A DNA stretch of 49,701 nt from Mycobacterium sp. GA-1841 (GTDB taxonomy: Bacteria; Actinomycetota; Actinomycetes; Mycobacteriales; Mycobacteriaceae). The DNA lies in NCBI RefSeq assembly GCF_001954135.1, contig NZ_MBEQ01000044.1, positions 1 to 49,701 of the forward strand. The letters run 5' to 3'. The number at the start of each line of letters is the position of its first letter. Within the stretch, counting starts at the first letter, position 1. Positions 7,001-15,755 of this stretch are shown here, one piece after another. The notes under the pieces are model-generated. The model saw only the letters and a program-made list of their open reading frames with translations. It had not been told where the DNA came from and searched no databases. The translations under genes were made by a program, and so were the position numbers.

Positions 7001-8691
7001 GCCGGTTTGGGCGCGGCCAGCTCACGCAGGGCGGCCATGAACAGCTCGTCCATCCGTGGGCTCAACTCCCCCAGCGACGCAGCACTTGCGTGGCTGGCGG
7101 CTCCGAAAACCTCATCAAGTGCATCGACGTCGGTATCCGCGCCGATGGACAGGCACAGGCAGGCCACCCCATCGGCCCGCAGTTCCTCGAGGGCTTTGGC
7201 GGCGTCGGCCCGGGCGTAGCGGCCCTCGTAGCCATCGTCGTACGGGTAGCCGTCGGACAGCACGATCAGGAGCCGATTCGGCGTGCCGGCCTGGGTTTTG
7301 AGGATCTCTCCGGCACCCCGGATGCCGGCGCCCAACCGGGTGTAGCCGAATGGCTGCAGCTGGCTGAGCCGAGCCCGTTCGGCGGCCCCGAAGCGGTGCC
7401 CGAATGTCTTGACACCGAGCAGGTGCACCGCACGACGCCCCTGGGAGCGAAACCCGTACACCGCCACGCGGTCGCCGAGCTCCTCGAGCGTCACGGCGAG
7501 CGTCGCCGCCGCACGGCGTTGGTGTTCATGGATGGCAAGGCCGTTACCGTCGGCATCGGTCGCCGATCCCGATGCGTCGACGAGGATGAGCACCCCGAGG
7601 TTGCGAGCGAGCTTGCGGCGCTCGGTGTACACATGCTCGGGCGGTGAATAGCCGGAACGCAGATCGACGAACAGGTCGATCACGGCCTCGGTGTCCACGT
7701 CGTCGCCGTCGGCGCGAGCACGCAACACTTTAGGGCCCAGGCCCACTCGTGCCAGCCGACGCCGCAGCACCGCGTCGCGCGCCACACCAATCGCCGCGAC
7801 GTCGACCGTGGCGCTGAGCGGAAAGTCGATGACGCGGCACCAGTCCTGGCGATACCGATCACCGAAAACGTCCCATTCCGGATACCACGCGCCGCCGACG
7901 GCAAGTGCCGCCCCAGGCTTCTCCGCGCCGATGAAGTGGATGGGCGTCGCTACCGGACGTGCATTCACCCCGGCACGCGTCGTCCGGCGGATCGAGCCGA
8001 CACCCAACTCCGCACCGGCGCCGTCGCTTTCAGACGAGCGGGATCCACCGAACAGCGCACGCAAGAATTTCGCGGGTGCCTGCGTGCCGAGGGGAACCTC
8101 GAACAGCTTGAGAATCCAGCTTTTCTCGGCCGGCCCGTCGTCGTCCTCGCCGTCCTCGTCGTCCCCAAGGGCCTCGGTGTGCTCAGCGGTCATCGAGACG
8201 TCGGCATCGGTCGCCCGCGACCCTGACTCACCGCCGATGCGGGCGCGGATCAGTTTGGACGGTTTGATCGTGCCGAACCACTCCGGTGGTGCGTCCAGTG
8301 TGGTTCTGCCCAACGCGATCTGCAACGATTCCTCGGCGCTGGCCGACTGCACAGCGCAAGTGGGAACAACTGTGGCCGCCAGGGCGATCCGTGGACCAAG
8401 TTCGGCCAGGACACGGCGCCCTTCCAGGGCCAGGTAGCGACGGGCCGGCAGCGGCCGCGCCCGCAGCCGCTTGACGTACCGGCCGTCGACACTTCCGGCG
8501 CCCAGAAGTGCGCTCTGGACCAGCACTTCGCGACGCTGCCGGTCCGGATCAGCGCCGGCCGAGACGAAGACGGTCTGCCCGTCGGTGTACGCCAACTCGC
8601 CACCGCCGGCCACTGCGATGTCGACCGGTCGCCCGGCGAGAAAGCCCGCCAGGAACCGGAAGTGCTGCGGCTCCGGGCAACCGGTACTCAC
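6988..8691 (-). CDS. VWA-domain protein, NorD/CbbO/CoxE-like
   Basis: A 567-residue protein whose C-terminal third is a von Willebrand A domain with an intact MIDAS motif DASGSATD (Asp-x-Ser-x-Ser, near residue 368). Further VWA marks are RLGAGIRGAGE, IVLSDGYPYDD and the final ELFMAALREL. The N-terminal two thirds resemble NorD-type proteins and contain a long acidic stretch, GDDEDGEDDDG (about 175-185). Partners of this type work with a MoxR/NorQ/CbbQ ATPase to activate a metalloenzyme. Here the GTG start overlaps the MoxR stop as GTGA, so the pair is translationally coupled. The client enzyme is not obvious; the AveC-like protein in the same operon is the first candidate. Confidence 0.8.
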   Translation of the reverse strand: MSTGCPEPQHFRFLAGFLAGRPVDIAVAGGGELAYTDGQTVFVSAGADPDRQRREVLVQSALLGAGSVDGRYVKRLRARPLPARRYLALEGRRVLAELGPRIALAATVVPTCAVQSASAEESLQIALGRTTLDAPPEWFGTIKPSKLIRARIGGESGSRATDADVSMTAEHTEALGDDEDGEDDDGPAEKSWILKLFEVPLGTQAPAKFLRALFGGSRSSESDGAGAELGVGSIRRTTRAGVNARPVATPIHFIGAEKPGAALAVGGAWYPEWDVFGDRYRQDWCRVIDFPLSATVDVAAIGVARDAVLRRRLARVGLGPKVLRARADGDDVDTEAVIDLFVDLRSGYSPPEHVYTERRKLARNLGVLILVDASGSATDADGNGLAIHEHQRRAAATLAVTLEELGDRVAVYGFRSQGRRAVHLLGVKTFGHRFGAAERARLSQLQPFGYTRLGAGIRGAGEILKTQAGTPNRLLIVLSDGYPYDDGYEGRYARADAAKALEELRADGVACLCLSIGADTDVDALDEVFGAASHASAASLGELSPRMDELFMAALRELAAPKPARRN

Positions 8692-9509
8692 CGTGGTGAC
8701 AGGACCGCGTCGACGAGTTCTCCGAGACCCCGGATCACGTCGGGATCGTCGGACAGCACCTCCACCACAGCGGACTGGACAGCGTCGCGCAGGCTGAGTC
8801 CCTCGGCGATCAGGCCGCCGGCCAGAATCAGCATGCGGGTGGAGGCCACCTCGCTCAATGCCGAACCGTCCAGACCGCGGATGGCGTTTCCGAGGTGCAC
8901 CAGTGACGCCGCGGTGGATGAGTCGATCCCGGCCTCGTGGGCCACGATCTCGGTCTCGATCTCGGCAACCGGGAAGTCGAGGCTGATCGCCACGAAGCGT
9001 TGACGGGTCGAGTCTTTGAGACTCTTGAGGATGCTCTGGTACCCCGGGTTGTAGGAGATCACCAGTTGAAAACCCGGCGCCGCGGACAAGGTGGTGCCGA
9101 GCCGGTCGATGGGTAGTTCGCGCCGGTGGTCGGCGAGCGGATGGATGACCACCGTGGTGTCCTGCCGCGCCTCCACGATCTCGTCGAGATAACAGATGGC
9201 GCCGTCGCGCACCGCTCTGGTCAACGGGCCGTCCACCCAGACGGTTTCACCGCCCTTCAGCAGGAAGCGCCCCACCAGATCAGCCGATGTCATGTCCTCA
9301 TGGCCGGCCACGGTGATGAGCTCACGACCGAGTTCGTGCGCCATCGCCTCGACGAAACGGGTCTTCCCGCATCCGGTCGGACCTTTGAGCAGCACCGGCG
9401 CGCCGCGGCGGGCGGCGGCCAGGAAGGTCTCGACCTCGCTGCCCGCGGCCCGGTAGAACGGCGAGGATGAACCTGTGTCGGTGATCGGACGAATCTTACT
9501 GGCCGTCAT
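8688..9509 (-). CDS. MoxR-family AAA+ ATPase (NorQ/CbbQ type)
   Basis: A 273-residue AAA+ ATPase. Walker A is GPTGCGKT (about residues 43-50), Walker B is AICYLDEIVEA (about 105-115), and sensor 1 lies in LVISYNPGYQ (about 149-158), a stretch typical of NorQ/CbbQ. These hexameric ATPases remodel a client through a VWA adaptor, as in Rubisco (CbbQ-CbbO) or nitric oxide reductase (NorQ-NorD) activation. The adaptor gene follows directly with a GTGA overlap, and the start lies 14 bases inside the AveC-like gene, so all three are one transcript. No Rubisco or NorB is present in the window. Confidence 0.88.
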   Translation of the reverse strand: MTASKIRPITDTGSSSPFYRAAGSEVETFLAAARRGAPVLLKGPTGCGKTRFVEAMAHELGRELITVAGHEDMTSADLVGRFLLKGGETVWVDGPLTRAVRDGAICYLDEIVEARQDTTVVIHPLADHRRELPIDRLGTTLSAAPGFQLVISYNPGYQSILKSLKDSTRQRFVAISLDFPVAEIETEIVAHEAGIDSSTAASLVHLGNAIRGLDGSALSEVASTRMLILAGGLIAEGLSLRDAVQSAVVEVLSDDPDVIRGLGELVDAVLSPR

Positions 9510-10674
9510 CGTTGTTCGTCCTTTGAATCGGCACGACGGGCGGGATGGTCACCCCATCCGGCAGCACGAGCACGCCTTCGTGGTCGACAAACCCCGAGTG
9601 CTTGGTCGGCAGCGGCAGATCCGGGTTCGGGCACGGCCGGTCGGTCCCCTCGCCGCAGATGCCGGGGTTGAAGTACGAGCGCTTCTGGACATCTTCGGGC
9701 CACGCATCTCCGTGCATCCCCAGCCAGGTCGCCGGAACGTTGTAGAACAGGAAGAAACATGCGCTGACACCGCCGAAGATCGCCAGGAAGCGGACGAACT
9801 GCTGCTTGACGAAACCACCACGGAGCCGGTCGATTCCGCGTTCGACCAAGGTATGTCCGCGATCATCGGTGAAGAAGCGCAGGCAGACGAGCGCCGTCTG
9901 GACACCGCCCCACATGAAGCCCTCGTAGATCGGCCACTGGTAGTAGGTCCCGGCGTTGAACGAGAGCGCCTGGATGGCACCGGGATAGGAGTAGAACCCG
10001 ATCGGCAGCATGATCAGGGCTTCCATGACGAAGTCGAAGACGATGGCGATCGCATAAGTGGCCAGGACCAACCGCAGATTGCTGATCCCCGGCCACCGGT
10101 TCTTGATCTTTCGCATCAGCCAGCAGCCGACGATGGTGAGCAGCAGGACACCGTAGGCGTAGCCGGGAATGTTGGTCAGCAGCGGTTCGGGCACGGTATG
10201 GCCCGGCTCCTCGTGTGCCACCCAGCCCGGAATGTGCGGTGCCCACGAACCCTGGTTGAACAGCCAGGCGTTGTACGTGCACCAGGTGCTGTAGTAGTTG
10301 AGCATCGGATCCTGGAACATCATCAGGCCCATCGACACCAGCAGCATGCCGTCGAGGGTGATGCGCCGCTCCCGCACCCAGGGCCGAATGATGAAGAACC
10401 ACAGGGCAACCGGCAGGCCGATCCAGAGCACGACGGCGTTGGCGATCAGCGGGATCTTCATATACAGCGGCGGCTCGCTCGGGCCGCCGGAGACCGGCTC
10501 GAAATAAGGGCCGGTGACCCATCGGACGAACAGATACAACGTCAGCGCGAGAACCAAACCGCCGACGGTCGCCCAGATTTTGAACGCGTTCGATGACGAC
10601 GGGCCTGGCTTTCCGAGGTCAGCGATCCCGCTGACCGATTCGGTGACGACGGGTTGCTTCGACAGATCACTCAT
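9496..10674 (-). CDS. AveC-like integral membrane protein (spirocyclase AveC family)
   Basis: A 392-residue membrane protein with about seven hydrophobic segments: VGGLVLALTLYLFV near 35, IANAVVLWIGLPVALWFFI near 75, LLVSMGLMMF, YGVLLLTIVGCWLM, LVLATYAIAIVFDFVM, and FLAIFGGVSACFFLFY near 300. Between them is a polar DPMLNYYSTWCTYNAW motif. The C-terminal 90 residues contain Cys pairs (GICGEGTDRPCPN) and end in a proline- and Asp-rich tail. The resemblance to AveC, which forms the avermectin spiroketal, is from memory and moderate; mycobacterial members have no assigned reaction. The ATG at 10674 has AGGGG about 11 bases upstream. It leads the operon with MoxR and VWA genes and diverges from tetR across a clear operator. 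Confidence 0.55.
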   Translation of the reverse strand: MSDLSKQPVVTESVSGIADLGKPGPSSSNAFKIWATVGGLVLALTLYLFVRWVTGPYFEPVSGGPSEPPLYMKIPLIANAVVLWIGLPVALWFFIIRPWVRERRITLDGMLLVSMGLMMFQDPMLNYYSTWCTYNAWLFNQGSWAPHIPGWVAHEEPGHTVPEPLLTNIPGYAYGVLLLTIVGCWLMRKIKNRWPGISNLRLVLATYAIAIVFDFVMEALIMLPIGFYSYPGAIQALSFNAGTYYQWPIYEGFMWGGVQTALVCLRFFTDDRGHTLVERGIDRLRGGFVKQQFVRFLAIFGGVSACFFLFYNVPATWLGMHGDAWPEDVQKRSYFNPGICGEGTDRPCPNPDLPLPTKHSGFVDHEGVLVLPDGVTIPPVVPIQRTNNDDGQ

Positions 10675-10738
10675 GATCGGTTTTTCCCCTTGACGATCGT
10701 GGATGCAGTCGGCGGCGCGAGGCAGGCCGACCGATGCA

Positions 10739-10768
10739 AATATACTCATTGGTATCTGAGATTCCAAT
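10739..10768 (-). promoter_or_regulatory. Promoter of the aveC-moxR-vwa operon with TetR-type operator in its spacer
   Basis: On the minus strand TTGGAA (10767-10762) and TATATT (10744-10739) are separated by exactly 17 bases. The palindrome ATTGGTATC, TGA, GATTCCAAT (10748-10768; one mismatch between arms) covers the -35 box and most of the spacer. On the plus strand TATACT (10741-10746) could serve as a -10 for tetR. The layout is that of a TetR repressor controlling both directions. Confidence 0.6.
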
Positions 10769-10800
10769 AGGTCACCCAGATTCTGTGGCAGACTCTGGCC

Positions 10801-11403
10801 ATGGCTGAGCGCTGGACCCGGGAACGCAGACTCGAGCACACGCGCTCGGTGCTGCTCGACGCCGCCGAGGAGGTGTTCGCCGAGAAAGGTTTTGCGCCAG
10901 CCACTCTCGATGACATCGCGCGGGCCGCCGGTTACACCAAGGGCGCCATCTACAAGCATTTCGCCACCAAGGACGATCTCTTCCTGGCCGTCAGCGACAG
11001 GTACTGGCGGCGGTATTTCGACAACTTCGCCGAGGTGATGTCGGGTGCATCCCGGGTCGGGCCGGCAGAGCTCGACGAGATCGCCAAACGCTGGCGCGAG
11101 CTGAGCCGTGACCGGGGCGCCGACCACGCCGCGCTCGGCCACGAATTCACGCTCTACCTGCGCCGCAATCCAGAGGCGCGGGAGCGGGTGGCGGCCAAGC
11201 GGGCCGAAGTCGTCGAGGCGCTGGGCAAATTCATCGCCTCCGGGATGGAGCGCTGGGGGGCCACGCTGCTGGTGCCACCGAAGACGTTCGCGCAGGTACT
11301 CATCGCCACCAGCGACGCCGTCGTGCTGGGCAGCGAGCTCGACGACGTCGACCTCTACCGGCCGATCGTCGACATGTACGTCTCAGCGATCAAGCTGCCC
11401 TAG
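10801..11403 (+). CDS. TetR-family transcriptional regulator
   Basis: A 200-residue TetR regulator. The N-terminal helix-turn-helix is clear: RSVLLDAAEEVFAEKGF then TLDDIARAAGYTKGAIYKHF (about residues 19-57). The C-terminal all-helical domain has no ligand hint in its sequence. It is divergent from the AveC-like operon, with a near-perfect 21-bp palindrome between them, so it is probably the local repressor of that operon and of itself. No strong ribosome site precedes the ATG, so the transcript may be near-leaderless. Its stop codon overlaps the stop of the convergent amidohydrolase by four bases. Confidence 0.9.
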   Translation: MAERWTRERRLEHTRSVLLDAAEEVFAEKGFAPATLDDIARAAGYTKGAIYKHFATKDDLFLAVSDRYWRRYFDNFAEVMSGASRVGPAELDEIAKRWRELSRDRGADHAALGHEFTLYLRRNPEARERVAAKRAEVVEALGKFIASGMERWGATLLVPPKTFAQVLIATSDAVVLGSELDDVDLYRPIVDMYVSAIKLP

Positions 11404-12542
11404 AAGACCCGGACCTGACCTTCGAGCACCGGCACGGTCTCGGGCAGCTTGTACGTCTGAATCCCGTTGCGGAACATCACGTTTTCCCGGGCATGCTCGG
11501 GCAGGTGTTTGACCAGCCAGCGCGGATCGTCGAAAGTCCAGTGCGGATAGTCCGACGAGAACAGCAGGATCTTGTCGCACTCCATCCACTCGAAGGCCCG
11601 CGACAGCTCGGTCTTGTCCTCCGGGTAATCCAGTGGCTGGGTGGTGAACTTGATGTGGTCCTTGACGTACTCGGAGGGCTTGCGCTTGATGTCCATGTAG
11701 CGCCGCCGTGCTTGATAGATCGCGTCCATGCGCCACATCAGCGGCAGAATCCAGGTGAACGCATGCTCGACGAACACGACGCGCAGCGTCGGGAACCGGT
11801 CGAACACCCCGTCGAAGATCAAGCTCATCACCTGGTTGGCTGCCAACAGCGAGTAGGTGACCATGAAATCGTGGTTGTAGCTGGGGAAGCCGACCGGCGG
11901 GATCGGCAGCTCCTCGTACTCGCCACGGGACAGATGACAGCTCACCGTGATGTCGTGCTTGGTGGCCGCCGCCCAGATCGGATCGTATTTCGGATCGCCC
12001 CACGACGGGCGCGGCTCGGCCTTGATCAGGATCTGCGCCATGTACGGGTGGCCGGCCCACCGTTCGATCTCCTGGGCCCCGAGCTCGGGTGCTTCGACGG
12101 CCAGACAGATGGACCCGCGCCAGCGTTCGTGCCAGTTGTTGTGCGAATCGAGCCAGTGGTTGGCCTGCCAGTCGTTCAGCGCGCAGTTCATCACGTGGTT
12201 GGCCTCGGGAATGTGCGCCGAGTACGCCGCCGGTTCGAGGATGGCGATATCGGCGCCGGCCTCCATGATCAGCTGCCGGAAGGCGAGGTCCGGATCGCTG
12301 CCGGCGAACTCACCGTCGGCCGGGAAGGCATCGGTGCGCATGGCGTAGGCGTGCGCGTAGTCGGGGGCGTCGTAATAGATGAGATCGCCGACGTCGTGCG
12401 AGCCGAAATACCGGGTGCGCCACGGCTCGGGCAGGTACTGGCCCAGGTCACCACGACGGGGGACGGGATGCACGTCCGAGTCGACACAGCGGACGGCGAT
12501 GCGTTCTTTGGCCGGAATCCTCGGCGATGCTGTCACGGTCAT
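11400..12542 (-). CDS. Amidohydrolase family 2 protein (ACMSD-like)
   Basis: A 380-residue TIM-barrel metal hydrolase or decarboxylase of the Amidohydro_2 family. The metal ligands look intact: DSDVHP near residue 20 (D-x-H), a His in ISCHLSRG (TVSCHLSRG near 200), FVEHAFTWI near 260, and FSSDYPH near 330. ACMSD-like enzymes often decarboxylate or hydrate ring-cleavage products. The ATG at 12542 has GAGGAGA upstream; an earlier frame extension would run into the ALDH gene. It follows the ALDH by ten bases in the same direction, so the two are one operon, divergent from the Rieske operon. Expected role: a step in the catabolic pathway of this island. Confidence 0.8.
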   Translation of the reverse strand: MTVTASPRIPAKERIAVRCVDSDVHPVPRRGDLGQYLPEPWRTRYFGSHDVGDLIYYDAPDYAHAYAMRTDAFPADGEFAGSDPDLAFRQLIMEAGADIAILEPAAYSAHIPEANHVMNCALNDWQANHWLDSHNNWHERWRGSICLAVEAPELGAQEIERWAGHPYMAQILIKAEPRPSWGDPKYDPIWAAATKHDITVSCHLSRGEYEELPIPPVGFPSYNHDFMVTYSLLAANQVMSLIFDGVFDRFPTLRVVFVEHAFTWILPLMWRMDAIYQARRRYMDIKRKPSEYVKDHIKFTTQPLDYPEDKTELSRAFEWMECDKILLFSSDYPHWTFDDPRWLVKHLPEHARENVMFRNGIQTYKLPETVPVLEGQVRVF

Positions 12543-12552
12543 GCTCGTCTCC

Positions 12553-14013
12553 TCAACGTACGGTTGCGACGGCGATGGACTTGGTCTCGAGGTAACCGTC
12601 GAGACCTTCGCGGCCCAGTTCCCGGCCGTATCCACTGTCCTTGATGCCGCCGAACGGCGCGAACGGATCCATTGTGTATCCCTGGTTTACCCCGAAAGTG
12701 CCGGTTTGTACACGATCGGCGATGCTCACACCGCGATCGGTGTCGGCAGTCCACACCGAGCCGGCCAGGCCGTAGTCGGAGTCATTGGCGATCGCGACCG
12801 CGTCGTCCTCGTCCCGATAGCCGATCACGGTGAGCACCGGGCCGAAAATCTCCTCACGCGCGATGCGCATCGAGTTGTCGGCGTCGGCGAACAGCGTGGG
12901 CCGGACGTACCAGCCGGAGTCGAGACCGTCGGGCAGGCCGGTGCCGCCGCAGACCAGCCTGGCGCCCTCGCGTTGGCCGAGGTCGATGTAGTCGCGGACG
13001 CGCTGCTGCTGTCGACGCGATACGAGTGGCCCCAGTTCGGTGGCCGGATCGGCGGGGTCGCCCATGACGAGGGCACCCATCCGGGCGGCCAGGGCGTCGA
13101 CGTAGTCCTGCGCCCGCGCGGCAGGAACCAGGATGCGGGTCAGCGCATTGCAGATCTGGCCGCTGTTGGACAGGCTGGCCGACCGGACACCGGCGGCAAC
13201 CGTTTCGGGGTCGGCGTCGTCGAGGACGATGGCCGCCGACTTGCCGCCGAGCTCGAGGCTGACCTTGGTGAGGTTGGCCGCGGCCGCCGCCGCGACGGCC
13301 CGGCCGGCTGCGCTGGAGCCGGTGAACGAGACCTTGTCGACGGCGGGGTGCGAGACCAGGTGACTCCCGACGGTCGCATCACCCGGCACGACGGTGACGA
13401 CGCCGTCGGGCAGGCCGATCTCCTTGATCATCTCTGCCAGAAGCAATGCGTCCAACGGGGATTCGGGTGCGGGTTTGAGTACGACGGCGCAGCCGGCCAG
13501 CAATGCCGGCACCAGTTTGGTGACGATCAGGAACTGCGGCATGTTCCACGGCACGACGGCGGCGACGACGCCCACCGGGCTCCTCTTGACGTGAACGTCG
13601 GAGCCGAAGAAGCCCGTGCGGACCTCGTGCCACGGATAGGTTTCGGCGAGGTCGCAGAAGGCCGACATCATCATCGTCGGCAGCCCGACCTGGGCACGTT
13701 GGGCGAAGCTGATCGGGGCGCCGATCTCGGCCGAGATCAATCGCGCCATCTCGTCGCGTCGCTCCGCGTAGAGCCCGGCCAGGCGGCGGACCGCGGCGAT
13801 GCGCTCAACCGGGTCGAGCCGTGGCCACGGCCCGTGGTCGATTGCCGCGCGGGCGGCAGCGACCGCGGCGTCGACGTCGGCCGGGCCGGCGGCCGGCACG
13901 CGGGCGATGGGTTGCTCGGTGTGCGGCGAGATGACCTCGATGGCGTCGGCCGGGTCACCGCTCGGTGACCAGTCGGCCTCGATGCCGAGATACTCCCCTA
14001 GATGCTGATCCAT
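12553..14013 (-). CDS. Aldehyde dehydrogenase (NAD(P)+-dependent)
   Basis: A 486-residue ALDH. VVPWNMPQFL (about 150) and KPAPESPL mark the cofactor site, LELGGKSA (about 255) carries the general base Glu, and SNSGQICNALTR (about 287) carries the catalytic Cys. EEIFGPVL and FGGIKDSGYGRELG complete the family pattern, and length is canonical. It oxidises an aldehyde to the acid. It leads the short leftward operon with the ACMSD-like amidohydrolase and faces the first Rieske gene across 145 bases that hold the 20-bp shared box. The aldehyde is not known; it may derive from oxygenase or SDR action in this island. Confidence 0.9.
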   Translation of the reverse strand: MDQHLGEYLGIEADWSPSGDPADAIEVISPHTEQPIARVPAAGPADVDAAVAAARAAIDHGPWPRLDPVERIAAVRRLAGLYAERRDEMARLISAEIGAPISFAQRAQVGLPTMMMSAFCDLAETYPWHEVRTGFFGSDVHVKRSPVGVVAAVVPWNMPQFLIVTKLVPALLAGCAVVLKPAPESPLDALLLAEMIKEIGLPDGVVTVVPGDATVGSHLVSHPAVDKVSFTGSSAAGRAVAAAAAANLTKVSLELGGKSAAIVLDDADPETVAAGVRSASLSNSGQICNALTRILVPAARAQDYVDALAARMGALVMGDPADPATELGPLVSRRQQQRVRDYIDLGQREGARLVCGGTGLPDGLDSGWYVRPTLFADADNSMRIAREEIFGPVLTVIGYRDEDDAVAIANDSDYGLAGSVWTADTDRGVSIADRVQTGTFGVNQGYTMDPFAPFGGIKDSGYGRELGREGLDGYLETKSIAVATVR

Positions 14014-14042
14014 CCGGACCCTCCCGCCTCAGTCGACTTCAG

Positions 14043-14062
14043 AGTATCAACTACTTGTCATT
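14043..14062 (-). promoter_or_regulatory. Shared 20-bp box, copy 1 (ALDH / Rieske divergent promoter)
   Basis: Read on the minus strand the sequence is AATGACAAGTAGTTGATACT. It matches copy 2 at 17555-17574 at 18 of 20 positions. It ends in a TACTCT -10-like hexamer (14046-14041) for the leftward ALDH operon and lies about 100 bases before the Rieske gene. A likely binding site for the MarR regulator encoded in the island. Confidence 0.6.
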
Positions 14063-14158
14063 GGTGGAACTGCCGTCTACGGTCGAGCTGAAGCCCTGGC
14101 CGGCCGCCGCAGCCCATCGTCGGCGTGGTCGGCCGAATCACATCGCAGAGGAGCGGGC

Positions 14159-15424
14159 ATGGCTCGGTTTCCCAAACCGGCTGAAGGCAGCTGGACGCAG
14201 CACTATCCCGAACTGGGCACCGGCCCGGTGTCCTATGAGGACTCGATCAGCCCGGAGATCTACGAGCTGGAACGCCAGGCGATCTTCAAACGCGCCTGGC
14301 TCAATGTCGGGCGGGTCGAACAACTTCCACGCAAGGGCAGCTACTTCACCCGCGAGATGAAGGCCGCCAACACCTCGATCATCGTGGTGCGCGCCAAGTC
14401 CGGCGAGGTCAAGGCCTTCCACAACGTCTGCCGCCACCGCGGCAACAAGCTGGTGTGGGATGACATGCCACTGGAGGAGACCAGCGGGGTGTGCCGGCAG
14501 TTCACCTGCAAGTACCACGCCTGGCGCTACGACCTCGACGGCGAACTCACCTTCGTGCAGCAGGAAGCGGAGTTCTTCGATCTCGACAAGAGCCGTTACG
14601 GCCTGGTGCCCGTGCACTGCGAGGTGTGGGAAGGCTTCATCTTCGTCAACTTCGCCAAGACACCCGAACAGTCACTGCGCGAATTCCTGGGCCCGATGAT
14701 CACCGATCTGGAGGGCTATCCGTTCGACAAGATGACCTCGCGGTTCACCTATCGCTCTGAGGTGAAAGCGAATTGGAAGCTCTACATGGACGCCTTCCAG
14801 GAGTTCTACCACGCACCCATCCTGCATGCGAACCAGTCCCCCACCGCCTACTCGAAGGCCGCCGCAGAGTCCGGTTTCGAGGCACCGCACTACCGGCTGG
14901 AGGGTCCGCACCGCCTGGTCAGCACGTCCGGGGTCCGGGCCTGGGAGATGCCCGACGAGATGCGCAAGCCCATCGAAGACATCTGCCAGAGCGGGCTTTT
15001 CGGCCCGTGGGACAAACCGGATCTCGGCGAGATGCCGGCCGGGCTCAACCCGGCCAAATGCGACCCGTGGGGGCTGGATTCCTTCCAGTTGTTCCCCAAC
15101 TTCGTGATGTTGTTCTGGGGCCAGGGCTGGTACCTGACGTATCACTACTGGCCGACCTCGTTCAACACCCACACCTTCGAGTGCACGCTGTACTTCCCGC
15201 AGCCGCGCACGCCGCGGGAGCGGTTGGCCCAGGAACTGGCCGCGGTGTCCTTCAAGGAATACGGCCTGCAGGACGCCAACACCCTGGAGGCCACCCAGAG
15301 CTCGATCGAGACCCGGGTGATCGACGAGTTCCTGCTCTGCGATCAGGAGATCCTGCTTCGGCACCTGCACAAGGAGACCGCGGCGTGGATCGAGGACTAC
15401 CAGCGCAAGACGGCGAAGGTGTGA
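14159..15424 (+). CDS. Rieske non-heme iron oxygenase alpha subunit, canonical copy
   Basis: A 421-residue ring-hydroxylating-type oxygenase. The [2Fe-2S] Rieske ligands are intact: Cys91-x-His93 (VCRHRG) and Cys117-x2-His120 (TCKYHAW). The catalytic domain has the two iron histidines in EFYHAPILH (His218 and His223) with Glu215 in the position of the bridging carboxylate, as I recall for CntA-like enzymes; the third carboxylate is probably Asp in LCDQEIL. It should use electrons from the reductase encoded downstream to hydroxylate or demethylate an unknown substrate. GAGGAGC precedes the ATG. A 108-residue partner follows five bases later; there is no classical beta subunit. Its paralogue at 19466 has lost the cluster histidines. 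Confidence 0.92.
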   Translation: MARFPKPAEGSWTQHYPELGTGPVSYEDSISPEIYELERQAIFKRAWLNVGRVEQLPRKGSYFTREMKAANTSIIVVRAKSGEVKAFHNVCRHRGNKLVWDDMPLEETSGVCRQFTCKYHAWRYDLDGELTFVQQEAEFFDLDKSRYGLVPVHCEVWEGFIFVNFAKTPEQSLREFLGPMITDLEGYPFDKMTSRFTYRSEVKANWKLYMDAFQEFYHAPILHANQSPTAYSKAAAESGFEAPHYRLEGPHRLVSTSGVRAWEMPDEMRKPIEDICQSGLFGPWDKPDLGEMPAGLNPAKCDPWGLDSFQLFPNFVMLFWGQGWYLTYHYWPTSFNTHTFECTLYFPQPRTPRERLAQELAAVSFKEYGLQDANTLEATQSSIETRVIDEFLLCDQEILLRHLHKETAAWIEDYQRKTAKV

Positions 15425-15428
15425 ACCG

Positions 15429-15755
15429 ATGAGCAAACTGCCGGCGGAATTCGCCGATCTCGAACAGTTTTCGGATTGGTGCCTGTCCAGCGAGCCGCAA
15501 CGCTATGCCAAGCGACTGGGCTCGACGATGCCCCAGATGCAGGCCTTCTACGACGCGATCACCCCGCGCGCGGAGGAAGCCATCAGCTACTGCGACAAGT
15601 TCAGCCTCGATGACATGCCCGAGGACGTGCTCAACCTCATGCACCTGCTGTACTCGATGGTGACGGTCTCGTTCCCGGTGGAGTGCTGGAAGCAGCCCCG
15701 GGTTCCCGACTCGGGCGCGACCTCGCTGGACTGCGTCGTCGAGCCCGTCCCGTGA
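15429..15755 (+). CDS. Small helical protein paired with the Rieske oxygenase (copy 1)
   Basis: A 108-residue, acidic, mostly helical protein of no family I recognise. It shares a clear pattern with the 111-residue protein after the second Rieske gene: WCL near the N-terminus, RL-STMP, FYDA, PR-EEAI-YCDKF, LD-MP and NL-HLLYS. The repeated Rieske-plus-small-protein arrangement implies a specific partnership, perhaps as an accessory or stabilising subunit. It is too short and too helical to be a standard beta subunit of the cystatin-like fold. The gene starts four bases after the Rieske stop and overlaps the amidohydrolase start as GTGA. Confidence 0.75.
   Translation: MSKLPAEFADLEQFSDWCLSSEPQRYAKRLGSTMPQMQAFYDAITPRAEEAISYCDKFSLDDMPEDVLNLMHLLYSMVTVSFPVECWKQPRVPDSGATSLDCVVEPVP

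Noticed and set aside
6988..9509. The MoxR-VWA pair as part of a carbon monoxide dehydrogenase or nitric oxide reductase locus
   Set aside because: No coxSML or norBC gene lies anywhere in the window; the only cotranscribed gene is the AveC-like one.
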